Shown here: positions 36,531-45,637 of the stretch, piece after piece
How the letters are laid out: each line of letters starts with the position of its first letter
How positions within the stretch are numbered: the first letter of the stretch is position 1
Origin: Shinella zoogloeoides
GTDB taxonomy: Bacteria; Pseudomonadota; Alphaproteobacteria; Rhizobiales; Rhizobiaceae
Direction of reading: 5' to 3'
NCBI RefSeq assembly: GCF_020883495.1
Contig: NZ_CP086610.1
Span: 663,501 to 727,500 of the forward strand
Length of the DNA stretch: 64,000 nucleotides
The notes under the pieces: generated by a model
The model's input: the letters and a program-made list of their open reading frames with translations, nothing else
The model's database searches: none
Told to the model about the DNA's origin: nothing
Program-made: the position numbers and the translations under genes

Positions 36531-36878
36531 CTAGCGGCGCAGGACCGGCCGAACCTCTTCGTGGAAGAAGCGGAAATAGGAGGAGATCTGCGCCAGCGCA
36601 TTGGTGGACAGCTTGTACTGGATGCCGAGGCGGCCGTTGGAATACCAGCGCACGGTGCCGCTGAGACGGCCCAGTTCCTCGCTCTCCACCGTCACGATCT
36701 GGCCGGGGGAGATCTGGATCGGCTTCTCGATGTCGAAAGCCATCCCGGTTGGGGAGAGATCGACGACGCGCGCGCGCGTCGACTGGTGCATCACCTTCAC
36801 CGTTGCGAAAATACGGACCCTGGAACGGTCGGTTGCTCGAACGGGCATATCCTTGATGGTCTGCATTTCCGGCTCCAT
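36531..36878 (-). CDS. PilZ domain c-di-GMP-binding protein
   Basis: The 115-residue single-domain protein has the c-di-GMP-binding motifs of PilZ: an Arg-rich RxxxR segment (ATDRSRVRIFATV) and D/N-x-S-x-x-G as VVDLSPTGMAF, then strands LSGTVRWYSNGRLGIQYKL. It would act as a small adaptor responding to c-di-GMP. It lies 103 bases downstream of the GGDEF-EAL gene on the same strand, so effector and enzyme may work together. Either of two ATGs (36878 or 36866) could start it. Confidence 0.87.
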   Translation of the reverse strand: MEPEMQTIKDMPVRATDRSRVRIFATVKVMHQSTRARVVDLSPTGMAFDIEKPIQISPGQIVTVESEELGRLSGTVRWYSNGRLGIQYKLSTNALAQISSYFRFFHEEVRPVLRR

Positions 36879-36981
36879 CCCTGAAACAATGCCATGGAAC
36901 GGACAATAGCAGGCACTCTTTGCCGGATGGCTAAACGGATCGGTGCAAATTTAGTGAATTGGCATATTAAGGCACAGGCCG

Positions 36982-38337
36982 TCAGGACGCGGCGCGGCCT
37001 TCGACGCTGATATAGCGGTCGGCAAGGAAGCGCAGGGTCGCGACGGCGTCGGCCGGCTTGCCGTAGAAATAGCCTTGCCCCATGCCGCAGCCGAGCGCCT
37101 TCAGCTTCAGCGCCTCGGAGAAATCCTCGATGCCTTCGGCCACCACGGCAAGGTCGAGGCCCTCGCACATGGCGACGATGGCCTTGATGATATGCTCGGA
37201 GGCCTTGTCGTTGGAGATGCGCGAGACGAAGGCGCGGTCGATCTTCACCTTGTCGAAGGTGAAGTCGCGCAGGCGCCCGAGGCTCGACTGGCCGGTGCCG
37301 AAATCGTCGAGCGAGATGCGCACGCCCGCCGCCCGCAGTTCCCCGACGATCTTCTGCGCCGTGTCCGCATCGGTCATCACGGCCGTTTCGGTGATTTCCA
37401 GCTCCAGCCGGCGCGGATCGAGGCCGACGCGGTTGAGGATCGCCAGCGTGTTGAACGCCGTCTTCGGGTCCATCAACTGGGCGGAGGAGAGGTTGAAGGA
37501 GAGGAAGAGTTCCTTCGGCCAGGACAGCGCCGCCTCCGCCGCCTTGCGCAGCAGCGTGTCGGACAGCGCGTCGATGAAGCCGCGCTCCTCGGCCAGCGGC
37601 ACGAAGACGGCGGGCGAGACGTAACCGAGGTCGGCGTCGCACCAGCGCGCCAGCGCCTCGAAGCCGACCACCGTATCGTCGCGCAGGCTGACGATCGGCT
37701 GGAAATGCACGTCCACCTCATTGGCGATGATGGCGTTGCGCAGCGCCTGTTCTAGCTGCGTCGCCCGCTTCATCTCCAGCGCGATTTCCTGCGAGTAGAC
37801 GGTGATCTGGCCACGGCCGCGGCGTTTCGAGCGGTAGAGCGCGGTGTCGGCGCTTTTCAGGAGCTCGGTGAAGTCCTCGCCGGCGAAGGGATAGATGGCG
37901 AAGCCGAAGGAGGCGGAGAGCCGCACGTTGCGGTCGCCGAGGTCGAAGGGGGCGGACAGCACCTCGCGCAGCATCTGGCCGATCTTCTCCGCGCCCTTGC
38001 GCTCGAAGACCAGCGGCAGCACGAAGGCGAATTCGTCGCCGCCATGGCGCGTCACGGTCGCGCCGTCGGGAATGCAGGCCTTCAGGCGGTGGGCCACCTG
38101 GCAGAGAATCTCGTCGCCCGCGCGCGGGCCGAACAGGTCGTTGATGGGTTTGAAGCCGTCGAGATTGGCGATGCCGATGGCGAAGGGCGCCGGGTCTTCC
38201 TCGCGCTCCTTGGCGATCTGGCGTACCTTATCGCGCAGCCGGTAGAGGTTGCCGAGCCCGGTGAGCGGGTCGGTATAGGCCATGGCATGAAGGTCAGTCT
38301 GGGAAACGTCCAGCGCCGCGTGGTCAGCAGACTTCAT
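36982..38337 (-). CDS. GGDEF-EAL dual-domain c-di-GMP cyclase/phosphodiesterase
   Basis: A 451-residue cytoplasmic protein without sensor or membrane segment. The GGDEF domain (about 20-180) has the intact active site GGDEF at 99-103 and AIGIANLDGFKPIND; no RxxD inhibition site is seen in front of it. The EAL domain (about 195-440) has FEALARW, LEITETAV, SLDDFGTGQSSLG and VVAEGIED, so all main catalytic parts are present. It could make and break c-di-GMP. The ATG at 38337 follows a GGGAAA site. Neighbours are a PilZ gene downstream and a PAS-REC gene upstream on the same strand. Confidence 0.93.
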   Translation of the reverse strand: MKSADHAALDVSQTDLHAMAYTDPLTGLGNLYRLRDKVRQIAKEREEDPAPFAIGIANLDGFKPINDLFGPRAGDEILCQVAHRLKACIPDGATVTRHGGDEFAFVLPLVFERKGAEKIGQMLREVLSAPFDLGDRNVRLSASFGFAIYPFAGEDFTELLKSADTALYRSKRRGRGQITVYSQEIALEMKRATQLEQALRNAIIANEVDVHFQPIVSLRDDTVVGFEALARWCDADLGYVSPAVFVPLAEERGFIDALSDTLLRKAAEAALSWPKELFLSFNLSSAQLMDPKTAFNTLAILNRVGLDPRRLELEITETAVMTDADTAQKIVGELRAAGVRISLDDFGTGQSSLGRLRDFTFDKVKIDRAFVSRISNDKASEHIIKAIVAMCEGLDLAVVAEGIEDFSEALKLKALGCGMGQGYFYGKPADAVATLRFLADRYISVEGRAAS

Positions 38338-38472
38338 CAATGATTTCCCGTACTTGCCCTGCTTTAGACGACAGCCCAAGATGCGACATGACCGTTAACA
38401 AATGCATAGCGGGCGATCCCCAGACCTGCCCCCCGCCTCCCCATTTTTAGGGGGTTGACCGTCCGTTTCCGG

Positions 38473-40209
38473 TCAGGCGACGATTTTCTCCAGCCGTGCG
38501 GCGGCATAGCGGCGGTAGATGACTTCGATCATGTCGGGGCTGACCGGCTTGGTGATGTAGTCGTCCATGCCGGCATCCAGGCAGTTCTGCATGTCGGCAT
38601 TAAGCGCCTGGGCGGTGACGGCGACGATGGGCGTGTGGGTTCCCGTCAGCTTCTCCGCCGCGCGGATTTCCAGCGTCGCGTCGATGCCGTTCATGACGGG
38701 CATGGAGATGTCCATCAGAACGAGGCGCGGCTGGTGCTTGCGCCAGAGCGTGACCGCTTCCTCGCCGTTCTCGGCGATGCGGTGCGAGATGCCCATGCTT
38801 TCGAGGATCTGCGAGAAGACGAACTGGTTGATCTGGTTGTCCTCGGCGACCAGCACCTCCACGTCGCCCAGCGCCGTCGGCGGCATGCTGGTGATGTCGG
38901 TCGCGATGTACCAGTCGTCGGAAAGGGCGGGGGAGGTGACGATGTCGCCGAGCGGCGATTCGTCGTTCGACAGCAATTCGTGCGCCTCGACGAGCGCGGG
39001 CATGAAGTCCGGCCCGATGCCGTCGGGCTTGACCAGGCGGGTCGCGACGCCGAAGCGGCTTTCCCCGCCGCCATGGCCGGGCAGGTTGTCGTCGATGACG
39101 ACGAGATCGACCGCAAGACCGCGCGCTTGCGCAAGGGTGAGAAAGGCGTCGTGCTCGGGCATGTCGCGCACCGCGCAGCAGTCGGCGCTGCGCACCTTGA
39201 ACTCGCCGACGAGGATGTCGGCGATCCGCGGGTTGGGCGAGACGACGAGGACGCGCCCGCCCTGGGCGGCCCGTAGGTCCTCCGGGGGAATCTGGTCCAG
39301 CAAAAGGCGGCGCTCGGCGTCGCGCACGGGATCGAAGCAGTTCTGCGCCGCCACGAAGCCGCCCGGCACGCGCAGCAGCGTGTCACCCGCGTCGGCCATG
39401 ACCTGTTCGCCCGCCGCGTAGGCCGTCATGTCCTCCATGATGGTCACGATGGCGTGGTGCCCCGGCGCGCCGATCCGGTACTTGTGGGTGATGACGTAGA
39501 GATCGGAGCCGTCCGCGCGCACGATATGCTCGGCGAGCGTGAAGGGTTCGCCCGTTTCCAGCACCCCGCGGTCGCTCGCCTCGATGCGCCCGGAGCTTTC
39601 GGCATCCGCCAGCGCCCAGACCGAGCGGCCGAGGATAGCGTCGGCCGCCGTGTCGTAGATCGCGCAGAAGGCCTTGTTGACGGCGATATAGGTGAGGTTG
39701 CGGTCCTTGATGACCATCGGCGACGGCAGGGTCTCGAGGATTTCCTCGGTCAGGGCGATGCGCTCGAGATCGAGGCGCCACTGTTCTTCCTGCTTCTTCT
39801 GCTCGGAGACGTCGACGAGGGTGGTGATGTTGTAGCCGTTCGGCAGGCGGCGCTTGCGGAAATGGACCCAGCGGTCGCGCCCCAGGCGCTCGACGGCGTC
39901 GTGCAGTTCGCGCCAATGGGCGGAAATGCGAGTGGAGATCCATTCCTCGCGGTTGGGGGCCTTGCCGCGCTGCTCGGGCGCGAGGCCGTAGCGCACGCCG
40001 CTGTCGAAGATCGCGCCCAGCACGTCGCGCAGCCGCGTTCCGGGTTGCAGCATCTCGGGGGGAAGGGGGAAGTAGCGCGGGACCTGGCGGCTGGCGAAAA
40101 CGAGGCGGTCGTCCTTGTCATAGACGATCACGGCCGCGGCGAGGATGTCGCACGCCGCCTCGAACATTCCCAGCCGGATGTGCGCGTCTGACGACGCTAC
40201 ATCATTCAT
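38473..40209 (-). CDS. PAS-PAS-REC signalling protein lacking a histidine kinase domain
   Basis: The 578-residue protein has two PAS-like domains (about 10-135 and 150-270), a receiver-like segment with lost acidic pair (VLVVSPNPRIADIL, then VVIDDNLPGHGG) and a complete C-terminal receiver (EVLVAEDNQINQFVFSQIL, phospho-acceptor D500 in VLMDISMPVMNG, K in ITKPVSP). Between PAS and receivers there is no HisKA or HATPase domain, although the order otherwise looks like a hybrid kinase. The start ATG at 40209 gives MNDVASSDAHIRLGMFEAA; upstream frame extension is not used. It must receive phosphate from another kinase. Its place next to the GGDEF-EAL gene suggests control of c-di-GMP, which is inference. 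Confidence 0.85.
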   Translation of the reverse strand: MNDVASSDAHIRLGMFEAACDILAAAVIVYDKDDRLVFASRQVPRYFPLPPEMLQPGTRLRDVLGAIFDSGVRYGLAPEQRGKAPNREEWISTRISAHWRELHDAVERLGRDRWVHFRKRRLPNGYNITTLVDVSEQKKQEEQWRLDLERIALTEEILETLPSPMVIKDRNLTYIAVNKAFCAIYDTAADAILGRSVWALADAESSGRIEASDRGVLETGEPFTLAEHIVRADGSDLYVITHKYRIGAPGHHAIVTIMEDMTAYAAGEQVMADAGDTLLRVPGGFVAAQNCFDPVRDAERRLLLDQIPPEDLRAAQGGRVLVVSPNPRIADILVGEFKVRSADCCAVRDMPEHDAFLTLAQARGLAVDLVVIDDNLPGHGGGESRFGVATRLVKPDGIGPDFMPALVEAHELLSNDESPLGDIVTSPALSDDWYIATDITSMPPTALGDVEVLVAEDNQINQFVFSQILESMGISHRIAENGEEAVTLWRKHQPRLVLMDISMPVMNGIDATLEIRAAEKLTGTHTPIVAVTAQALNADMQNCLDAGMDDYITKPVSPDMIEVIYRRYAAARLEKIVA

Positions 40210-40509
40210 TATGGCAGTCCTCGCCTGTCTCTGGCATTCCGAAAACATGCTGATCGGCACGGATCGCGCCTTGGGACACGGGAATGACAGCGGCCAGCGA
40301 CGCTGAAATCGTCCACCGGAGGGACCGGCAGGCTTGTGCTCATACAAGCGCTACGGCACGTTCGCAGCATTTTATTAAAGCCTGATTAAACATGTCGAAA
40401 CGGCGGGCGCGCGGGCCGGCACGGGGCGGCTTGCAGCGCGATCTTGATTTTTATGTTGCGCCGCGCAATATGCGCGGCCGGCCGGTAAAGGCGGTGTCCA
40501 ATCAGGAGT
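40210..40509. other. Intergenic region between PAS-REC and corA
   Basis: About 300 bases hold no gene. Visible are a 6-bp hairpin GCTTGT-GCTCAT-ACAAGC (40332-40349), an A/T-rich part around 40370, and, just before corA, an 8-bp hairpin GCCGCGCA-ATA-TGCGCGGC (40460-40478). No clear promoter boxes could be fixed. Confidence 0.5.
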
Positions 40510-40516
40510 GTGAGCG

Positions 40517-40546
40517 ATGGTCCGTTCCGGAGCCACTCGCCGGTGA
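40517..40546 (+). CDS. candidate 9-residue leader peptide of corA
   Basis: An ATG eight bases after a perfect AGGAG site starts MVRSGATRR and stops at a TGA that overlaps the corA GTG as GTGA. The good ribosome site serves this frame and not the corA frame. A leader controlling corA by coupling or stalling is possible. The alternative is a longer CorA from GTG 40510, for which the AGGAG is too close. Confidence 0.35.
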   Translation: MVRSGATRR

Positions 40547-41526
40547 TCACGGTTTTCCGTTCCAATGGCGAGGCGCGCACCCTGCCGGCCGAAGCCGATT
40601 CGGCCGCCGCCGAGGCCATTGCCGGCGCTGTCTGGATCGATCTCGTCGAGCCGCGCCGCGACGAGGAGGCGCTGATCGAGCGGGTGCTCGGCATCGAGGT
40701 GCCGACGCGTGACGAACTCAAGGACATCGAGCCGTCGAGCCGCCTCTATACCGACGGCAACGCCGCCTACATGACCGCCTCGCTGATGGTGCAGGCCGAA
40801 AGCGACCTGCCGCACCTGACGGATGTCGCCTTCATCCTGACCGCTGGCAAGCTGCTCACCGTGCGCTATGCCGAGCCGCGCTCCTTCGCCCTTTTCAGGA
40901 ACAGCATGCACCGCATTCCGGGCGGCTGCTCCTCGCCGACCGTCATGATCACCCGGCTTCTGGAAACGGTCGCCGACCGCACGGCGGAAATCCTGGAGAT
41001 CGCCGTCGCGCGCGCCGACAGGCTGTCCCTGGAAGTGTTCGGCGACAACAGGCACCTGTCGCGCCGCCCGCCGCGCTATCTGGAGGATCGCGTGGTGCAG
41101 GTCTCGGCGCTGCACCGCCTCGTCGCCAAGACGCGCGACAGCCTGATGTCGCTGTCGCGCGTGCTGACCTTCCTGCATGCCCTGCCGGCGCTGCAATCCG
41201 ACCGCGAGAGCCTGGAACTCTGCCGCACGGTGACGCGCGACGTGCAGTCGCTGTCCGAACATGCCGGTTTCGTCGCCGGCAACATCACCTTCCTGCTCGA
41301 CGCCTCGCTCGGCCTCATCAACCTCGAGCAGAACGCCATCATCAAGATCTTCTCGATCGCTTCCGTCGTGCTGCTTCCGCCGACGCTGATCGCCTCGATC
41401 TACGGCATGAACTTCGAATTCATGCCGGAACTGCATGTCGACTACGCCTATCCGCTGACGCTCGCGGCCATGGTGCTGTCGGCCATTCTCCCGTTCTTCT
41501 TCTTCCGCTGGAAAGGCTGGCTCTGA
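40543..41526 (+). CDS. corA: CorA-type magnesium/divalent cation transporter
   Basis: CorA forms a pentameric inner-membrane Mg2+ (Co2+, Ni2+) channel. The protein has a large cytoplasmic N-terminal funnel with long helices, then two C-terminal membrane helices, the first ending in the signature [11 protein letters not shown] and the second [20 protein letters not shown], closing with RWKGWL. The GTG at 40543 gives 327 residues beginning [12 protein letters not shown]; a GTG at 40510 in the same frame would add 11 residues. kup begins 14 bases after the stop, so the two ion transporters form one unit. Confidence 0.9.
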   Translation: MITVFRSNGEARTLPAEADSAAAEAIAGAVWIDLVEPRRDEEALIERVLGIEVPTRDELKDIEPSSRLYTDGNAAYMTASLMVQAESDLPHLTDVAFILTAGKLLTVRYAEPRSFALFRNSMHRIPGGCSSPTVMITRLLETVADRTAEILEIAVARADRLSLEVFGDNRHLSRRPPRYLEDRVVQVSALHRLVAKTRDSLMSLSRVLTFLHALPALQSDRESLELCRTVTRDVQSLSEHAGFVAGNITFLLDASLGLINLEQNAIIKIFSIASVVLLPPTLIASIYGMNFEFMPELHVDYAYPLTLAAMVLSAILPFFFFRWKGWL

Positions 41527-41540
41527 AGCCAGATCGCCCG

Positions 41541-43442
41541 ATGCAGTCACAAGCTGGTAGCGCACCGAACACCCATAGCCGGCAGCGCGCGCTGTTCCTC
41601 CTCGCCCTCGGCTCCGTCGGCGTCGTCTATGGCGACATCGGCACCAGCCCGCTCTATGCCTTCCGCGAGGCGCTGCGGCCCGTCGCCCATGACGGCATCG
41701 AGCGCGTCGAGATCATCGGCCTCATCTCGCTGATGATCTGGACGCTGACGATCATCGTCACGCTCAAATACGTGCTCTTCCTGCTGCGCGCCGACAACCA
41801 CGGCGAGGGCGGCACGCTGTCCCTTCTGGCGCTGCTCTCCAAGACCGCCGGCCGACACGCGCCCGTTCTGTTCTTCCTCGGGGCCATCGGCGGGGCGCTC
41901 TTCATCGGCGACGCCATGATCACGCCGGCGCTGTCGGTCCTGTCGGCCGTCGAGGGCCTGAAGCTGGTGACGCCGACGCTCGGCGACTATGTGGTGCCGA
42001 TTTCCGTCGTCATCCTCGTCATGCTGTTCGCCGTGCAGTCGCTCGGCACGGCGGCGGTGTCGAAGTTCTTCGGGCCGATCACCGCCGTCTGGTTCATCGT
42101 CATGGGTCTTGGCGGCATCAGCCATATCAGCGACGACCTCGGCATCCTCTCGGCCTTCAATCCCTATTACGCCGCGCGCTTCATGCTGACCGAGGGCTAT
42201 GTCGGCCTCGTCGTGCTCGGCGCGGTCTTCCTCACCGTCACCGGGGCCGAGGCGCTTTATGCGGACCTCGGCCATTTCGGCCGGCGGCCGATCCAGTGGG
42301 CCTGGTTCTGCCTGGTGTTCCCGGCGCTGACGCTCAACTATCTCGGCCAGGGCGCGCTGGTGCTCGCCCACCCGGAGACCATCGACAATCCCTTCTTCCT
42401 GATGTTCCCGAAATGGGCGCTGCTGCCGGTCGTCATCCTCGCGACGGCCGCCACCATCATCGCCAGCCAGGCGGTGATCACCGGCGCCTTCTCGCTGACC
42501 CGCCAGGCGATCCATCTCGGCTTCCTGCCGCGCATGGAGATATTCCACACCTCCGAAACCCAGACCGGCCAGATCTATCTGCCCGGCGTCAACACGGTGC
42601 TGCTGCTCGGCGTCATGCTGCTCGTCTTCATCTTCGGTTCCTCCGAAGCGCTGGCGACCGCCTACGGCATCTCCGTCACCGGCGCGATGGTGGTGACGAC
42701 CGTACTCGCCTTCGAGTTCCTGCGCGCCCGCTGGCGCTGGACGCCGCTCGCCGCCGCCGCCGTTCTTGCGCCGCTCTTCCTGCTGGAACTCACCTTCCTC
42801 GGCGCAAATCTTCTCAAGGTGCATGACGGCGGCTATGTGCCCGTCACCATCGCCGCCGCCGTCGTCGTGCTGATGTGGACCTGGACGCGCGGCACGCGCA
42901 TCCTGCGCGAGAAGACCCGCCGCATCGAAGTGCCGCTGCCGGCCTTCGTCAAGTCGGTGGAAAAGCAGAGCGCCCATGCGCCCGTCCAGGTCACCGGCAC
43001 GGCCATCTTCCTGACCAGCGACCCGGATTTCGCCCCGGCCGCCCTATTGCACAACATCAAGCACAACCACGTGCTGCACGAGCAGAACTTTATCCTGACC
43101 GTCAAGACCGCCAACACGCCGCGCGTCATCCCGGCCGAGCGCTTCACGGTGGAGCGCATTTCCGACCGCTTCTCGCGCATCGAGCTGCGCTTCGGCTTCA
43201 TGGAGACGCAGAACGTGTCGCAGGCGCTGGGCCTCATGCGCAAGGCGGGCCACAAGTTCGACATCATGTCGACCTCGTTCTATCTCGGCCGCCGCAAGCT
43301 TGTTCCCGATGCGCAGTCCGGCATGCCCATGTGGCAGGACCGCCTGTTCATCGCGCTCGCCAACCTCGCCACCGACCCCTCCGACTACTTCCGCCTGCCG
43401 ACCAACCGCGTGGTGGAACTGGGCTCGCATGTGGTGATCTGA
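41541..43442 (+). CDS. kup: Kup family potassium uptake protein
   Basis: Kup is a K+/H+ symporter of the inner membrane. The 633-residue protein begins with [20 protein letters not shown] in its first helix, the family signature, and shows about 12 hydrophobic helices up to residue 450, then a soluble C-terminal domain of about 180 residues (starting [20 protein letters not shown]). The ATG at 41541 is 14 bases after corA. Rhizobia commonly have several kup genes. After the stop there is a GGGGAG/CTCCCC stem but no T-run. Confidence 0.93.
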   Translation: MQSQAGSAPNTHSRQRALFLLALGSVGVVYGDIGTSPLYAFREALRPVAHDGIERVEIIGLISLMIWTLTIIVTLKYVLFLLRADNHGEGGTLSLLALLSKTAGRHAPVLFFLGAIGGALFIGDAMITPALSVLSAVEGLKLVTPTLGDYVVPISVVILVMLFAVQSLGTAAVSKFFGPITAVWFIVMGLGGISHISDDLGILSAFNPYYAARFMLTEGYVGLVVLGAVFLTVTGAEALYADLGHFGRRPIQWAWFCLVFPALTLNYLGQGALVLAHPETIDNPFFLMFPKWALLPVVILATAATIIASQAVITGAFSLTRQAIHLGFLPRMEIFHTSETQTGQIYLPGVNTVLLLGVMLLVFIFGSSEALATAYGISVTGAMVVTTVLAFEFLRARWRWTPLAAAAVLAPLFLLELTFLGANLLKVHDGGYVPVTIAAAVVVLMWTWTRGTRILREKTRRIEVPLPAFVKSVEKQSAHAPVQVTGTAIFLTSDPDFAPAALLHNIKHNHVLHEQNFILTVKTANTPRVIPAERFTVERISDRFSRIELRFGFMETQNVSQALGLMRKAGHKFDIMSTSFYLGRRKLVPDAQSGMPMWQDRLFIALANLATDPSDYFRLPTNRVVELGSHVVI

Positions 43443-43489
43443 CGAAAACGTGAAGGGGAGACGAGGGCCTCCCCCGACCCGGTTTATCA

Positions 43490-43518
43490 GCATTAACCAA
43501 CCATCAAGGTTAATGCTT
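43490..43518. repeat. Inverted repeat AGCATTAACC-N9-GGTTAATGCT
   Basis: Perfect 10-base arms are separated by nine bases, 140 bases before the SleB-type hydrolase start. The arm contains TTAACC, similar to half sites used by the cell-cycle regulator CtrA. A related repeat is at 58204-58230. Confidence 0.7.
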
Positions 43519-43657
43519 CATTTTACCCTGCGAACGAGCCGCTTCAGGCCCGTGCTTCGGTGCGGCAGGCTCCCTACGAACATTTCCGGGCAGGACGGCC
43601 CGCCGGGTGTTTTTCGGCGGAAGGGCCTGCGCGCGCATCAGGGTGCGGAGTAGTCAG

Positions 43658-44902
43658 TTGCGTAAGCGTAGCAGTCGTCATGCCGGTGCAGGCCGCTTTT
43701 TCGTATCCCTCCTGCAGTTCCAGCAAAAGTTTGCCGCGGCCATGCCGATGGCATTGCGCGAAAAGTCCCGGGAATGGAAAATTCCCCTCGCCGTCGGTCT
43801 CGGCCTCGTCGCCGGCTTTCCGACGCAGGCGGCCCATACGGACCTTGCCACCTATCTCGCCGGCCTCAACCGCAAGGGCGGCAACCAGACCATGGTGCTG
43901 ACCCGTTCGCCGGCCGGCTCCGTGCATGAGGTCGAGATCGCCTTCGCCGATGCGATGACGACCGGCGGCGTGGAGAGCGGGGCAGGGGTGGAGCTTCCCG
44001 GCGGCGTCAAGGCGGCGCTGCGCAGCGAGCACAAGGGCGAGGGCGCGATTCCCGACGAGGACCGCATCAACCGTCGCGACAAGAAGGGCCGCATCGTCGC
44101 CGTGCTGCCCGTCACGCCGCCCAAGGGCTTTGCGGCCGGCTCGATCCTGGAGCGCACCAGCTCGCTGCTTTCCCCGACCTTCGACAGCGGCGAGCGCATG
44201 GCCTTCGCCAAGCCCGACATCAAGGGCAAGGAGATTGCCATCGCGACGGCCTTCTACAAGAAGAAGCCGGTTCACAAGGATCCCGGCGTCTCGCCGATGA
44301 TCGCCAGCCTCGTCACCAACGACAAGGCCGATATCCTGGCGACCGCCTATGCGCGCGTCGAGCCGGACTATGCCCGGGAATCGCCCTTCGATTCGATCCT
44401 GAAGCCGAAGGAAGAGACCGGCCGCTTCATTCCCGAGATATCGCCGGAGGATCACGCCTGGGTCGCGACTGCGCTGCCGGCCGAGGTCTTCACCGCCAAG
44501 GAGCAGAAGTGCCTTGCCGAAGGCATCTATTTCGAGGCGCGGGGCGAGGAGGTGAAGGGGCAGGCCGCCGTCGCGCAGGTCATCCTCAACCGCGTGCGCA
44601 ACCCCGCCTATCCGAAAACCATCTGCGGCGTCGTCTACCAGAACGAAAACTGGCGCGGCCGCTGCCAGTTCTCCTTCGCCTGCGACCGCATTCCGGACCT
44701 GATCCTCTCGCCCTGGCACTGGAAGACCGCCAAGGAGATCGCCATGGCCGTCACGGCCGGCAAGATCTGGATCGACGACGTCGGCTCCTCCACCCACTAT
44801 CACGCCACCTACGTGAACCCGCCATGGGGCCGCACGATGAAACGCGTCGCCAAGATCGGCAAGCACATCTTCTACCGCACCTATGGCGGCGGCTGGAGCT
44901 GA
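43658..44902 (+). CDS. SleB-type cell wall hydrolase
   Basis: The 414-residue protein has an N-terminal signal/anchor region (WKIPLAVGLGLVAGFPTQAA), a long Lys/Asp-rich middle part, and a C-terminal SleB/Hydrolase_2 domain: CLAEGIYFEARGEEVKGQAA with the catalytic Glu, VILNRVRNPAYPKTICGVVY, CQFSFACD and STHYHATYVNPPW. It likely cuts peptidoglycan in the periplasm during growth or division. I start at TTG 43658 (LRKRSSRHAGAGRFF, GGAG seven bases upstream); a GTG at 43607 is in frame. The inverted repeat upstream suggests cell-cycle control. Confidence 0.85.
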   Translation: MRKRSSRHAGAGRFFVSLLQFQQKFAAAMPMALREKSREWKIPLAVGLGLVAGFPTQAAHTDLATYLAGLNRKGGNQTMVLTRSPAGSVHEVEIAFADAMTTGGVESGAGVELPGGVKAALRSEHKGEGAIPDEDRINRRDKKGRIVAVLPVTPPKGFAAGSILERTSSLLSPTFDSGERMAFAKPDIKGKEIAIATAFYKKKPVHKDPGVSPMIASLVTNDKADILATAYARVEPDYARESPFDSILKPKEETGRFIPEISPEDHAWVATALPAEVFTAKEQKCLAEGIYFEARGEEVKGQAAVAQVILNRVRNPAYPKTICGVVYQNENWRGRCQFSFACDRIPDLILSPWHWKTAKEIAMAVTAGKIWIDDVGSSTHYHATYVNPPWGRTMKRVAKIGKHIFYRTYGGGWS

Positions 44903-45051
44903 GGGCTTCCGCCGGGAACTTGCAAGCGAGCAGTGAGTCCGCGCCGAAGGCCGCGCGATTCCCGGGGCAGAGAGTCGCGCTCGACGGTCGATTCTTGATA
45001 ATTAGTTGATTTTATTGCATATTTTTGGTGTTGCGCAAAGCTTCGCCATGC

Positions 45052-45081
45052 CTTGACTATGCTGGCACCTAAAACTATGTT
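45052..45081 (+). promoter_or_regulatory. Probable promoter of the atp F0 operon
   Basis: CTTGAC and TATGTT are 18 bases apart, a good housekeeping-type promoter, about 100 bases before atpI in an otherwise empty 278-base gap with an A/T-rich stretch at 45000-45030. Confidence 0.6.
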
Positions 45082-45180
45082 GCGGCCGACTTCGAAAGGG
45101 GTCGGATATGGCTTGAATCCTAGCCTTCAATATGTCCGCAATGGGGCGAAAGCGCCGCGGAAAGAGAACGGGAGAGCGCC

Positions 45181-45576
45181 ATGGCCGACGATCAGAAGAC
45201 AAGTCTGGAAGACCGGCTGAAACGCCTGGACGCGGAACTCGCGGAACGGCGCAAGGACGACGGGGCGGAAGCAGCCGCCGAGGCACGGGCATCGGAAAGT
45301 CGCAAGGGCTACGCCGTCGCCATGAAGCTCTCGAGCGAGTTCGTCGCGGCCGTCATCGTCGGGGCGCTTCTGGGCTATCTTTTGGACCATTTTGCGGGTA
45401 CAGGGCCTTGGGGAATGATCGTTTTCCTGCTCCTTGGCTTCTGCGCCGGCGTTCTGAACGTCATGCGCGCGGCTGGCATGGTGGCATCGCCCCACCCGGT
45501 CGACAGGCTGGCGGGGCGAGAGCCCGGCAAGGCCGGCGGCGGACGGGATGAAACCGAGACGAAGGACGGCGCCTGA
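45181..45576 (+). CDS. atpI: ATP synthase assembly protein I
   Basis: AtpI helps assemble the c-ring of F0 in the inner membrane. The 131-residue protein has a charged N-terminus, two membrane helices (about 50-67 and 77-94: FVAAVIVGALLGYLLDH and MIVFLLLGFCAGVLNVM) and a hydrophilic tail. It is the first gene of the atpI-B-E-F'-F cluster, 61 bases before atpB. The F1 genes are elsewhere, as usual in Rhizobiales. Confidence 0.9.
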   Translation: MADDQKTSLEDRLKRLDAELAERRKDDGAEAAAEARASESRKGYAVAMKLSSEFVAAVIVGALLGYLLDHFAGTGPWGMIVFLLLGFCAGVLNVMRAAGMVASPHPVDRLAGREPGKAGGGRDETETKDGA

Positions 45577-45637
45577 CGGCGCGGTTCGAATAGTGGGTGA
45601 CTTCCGCCGCAAGGCGGGCAAGCGAGAGAGATAAACG

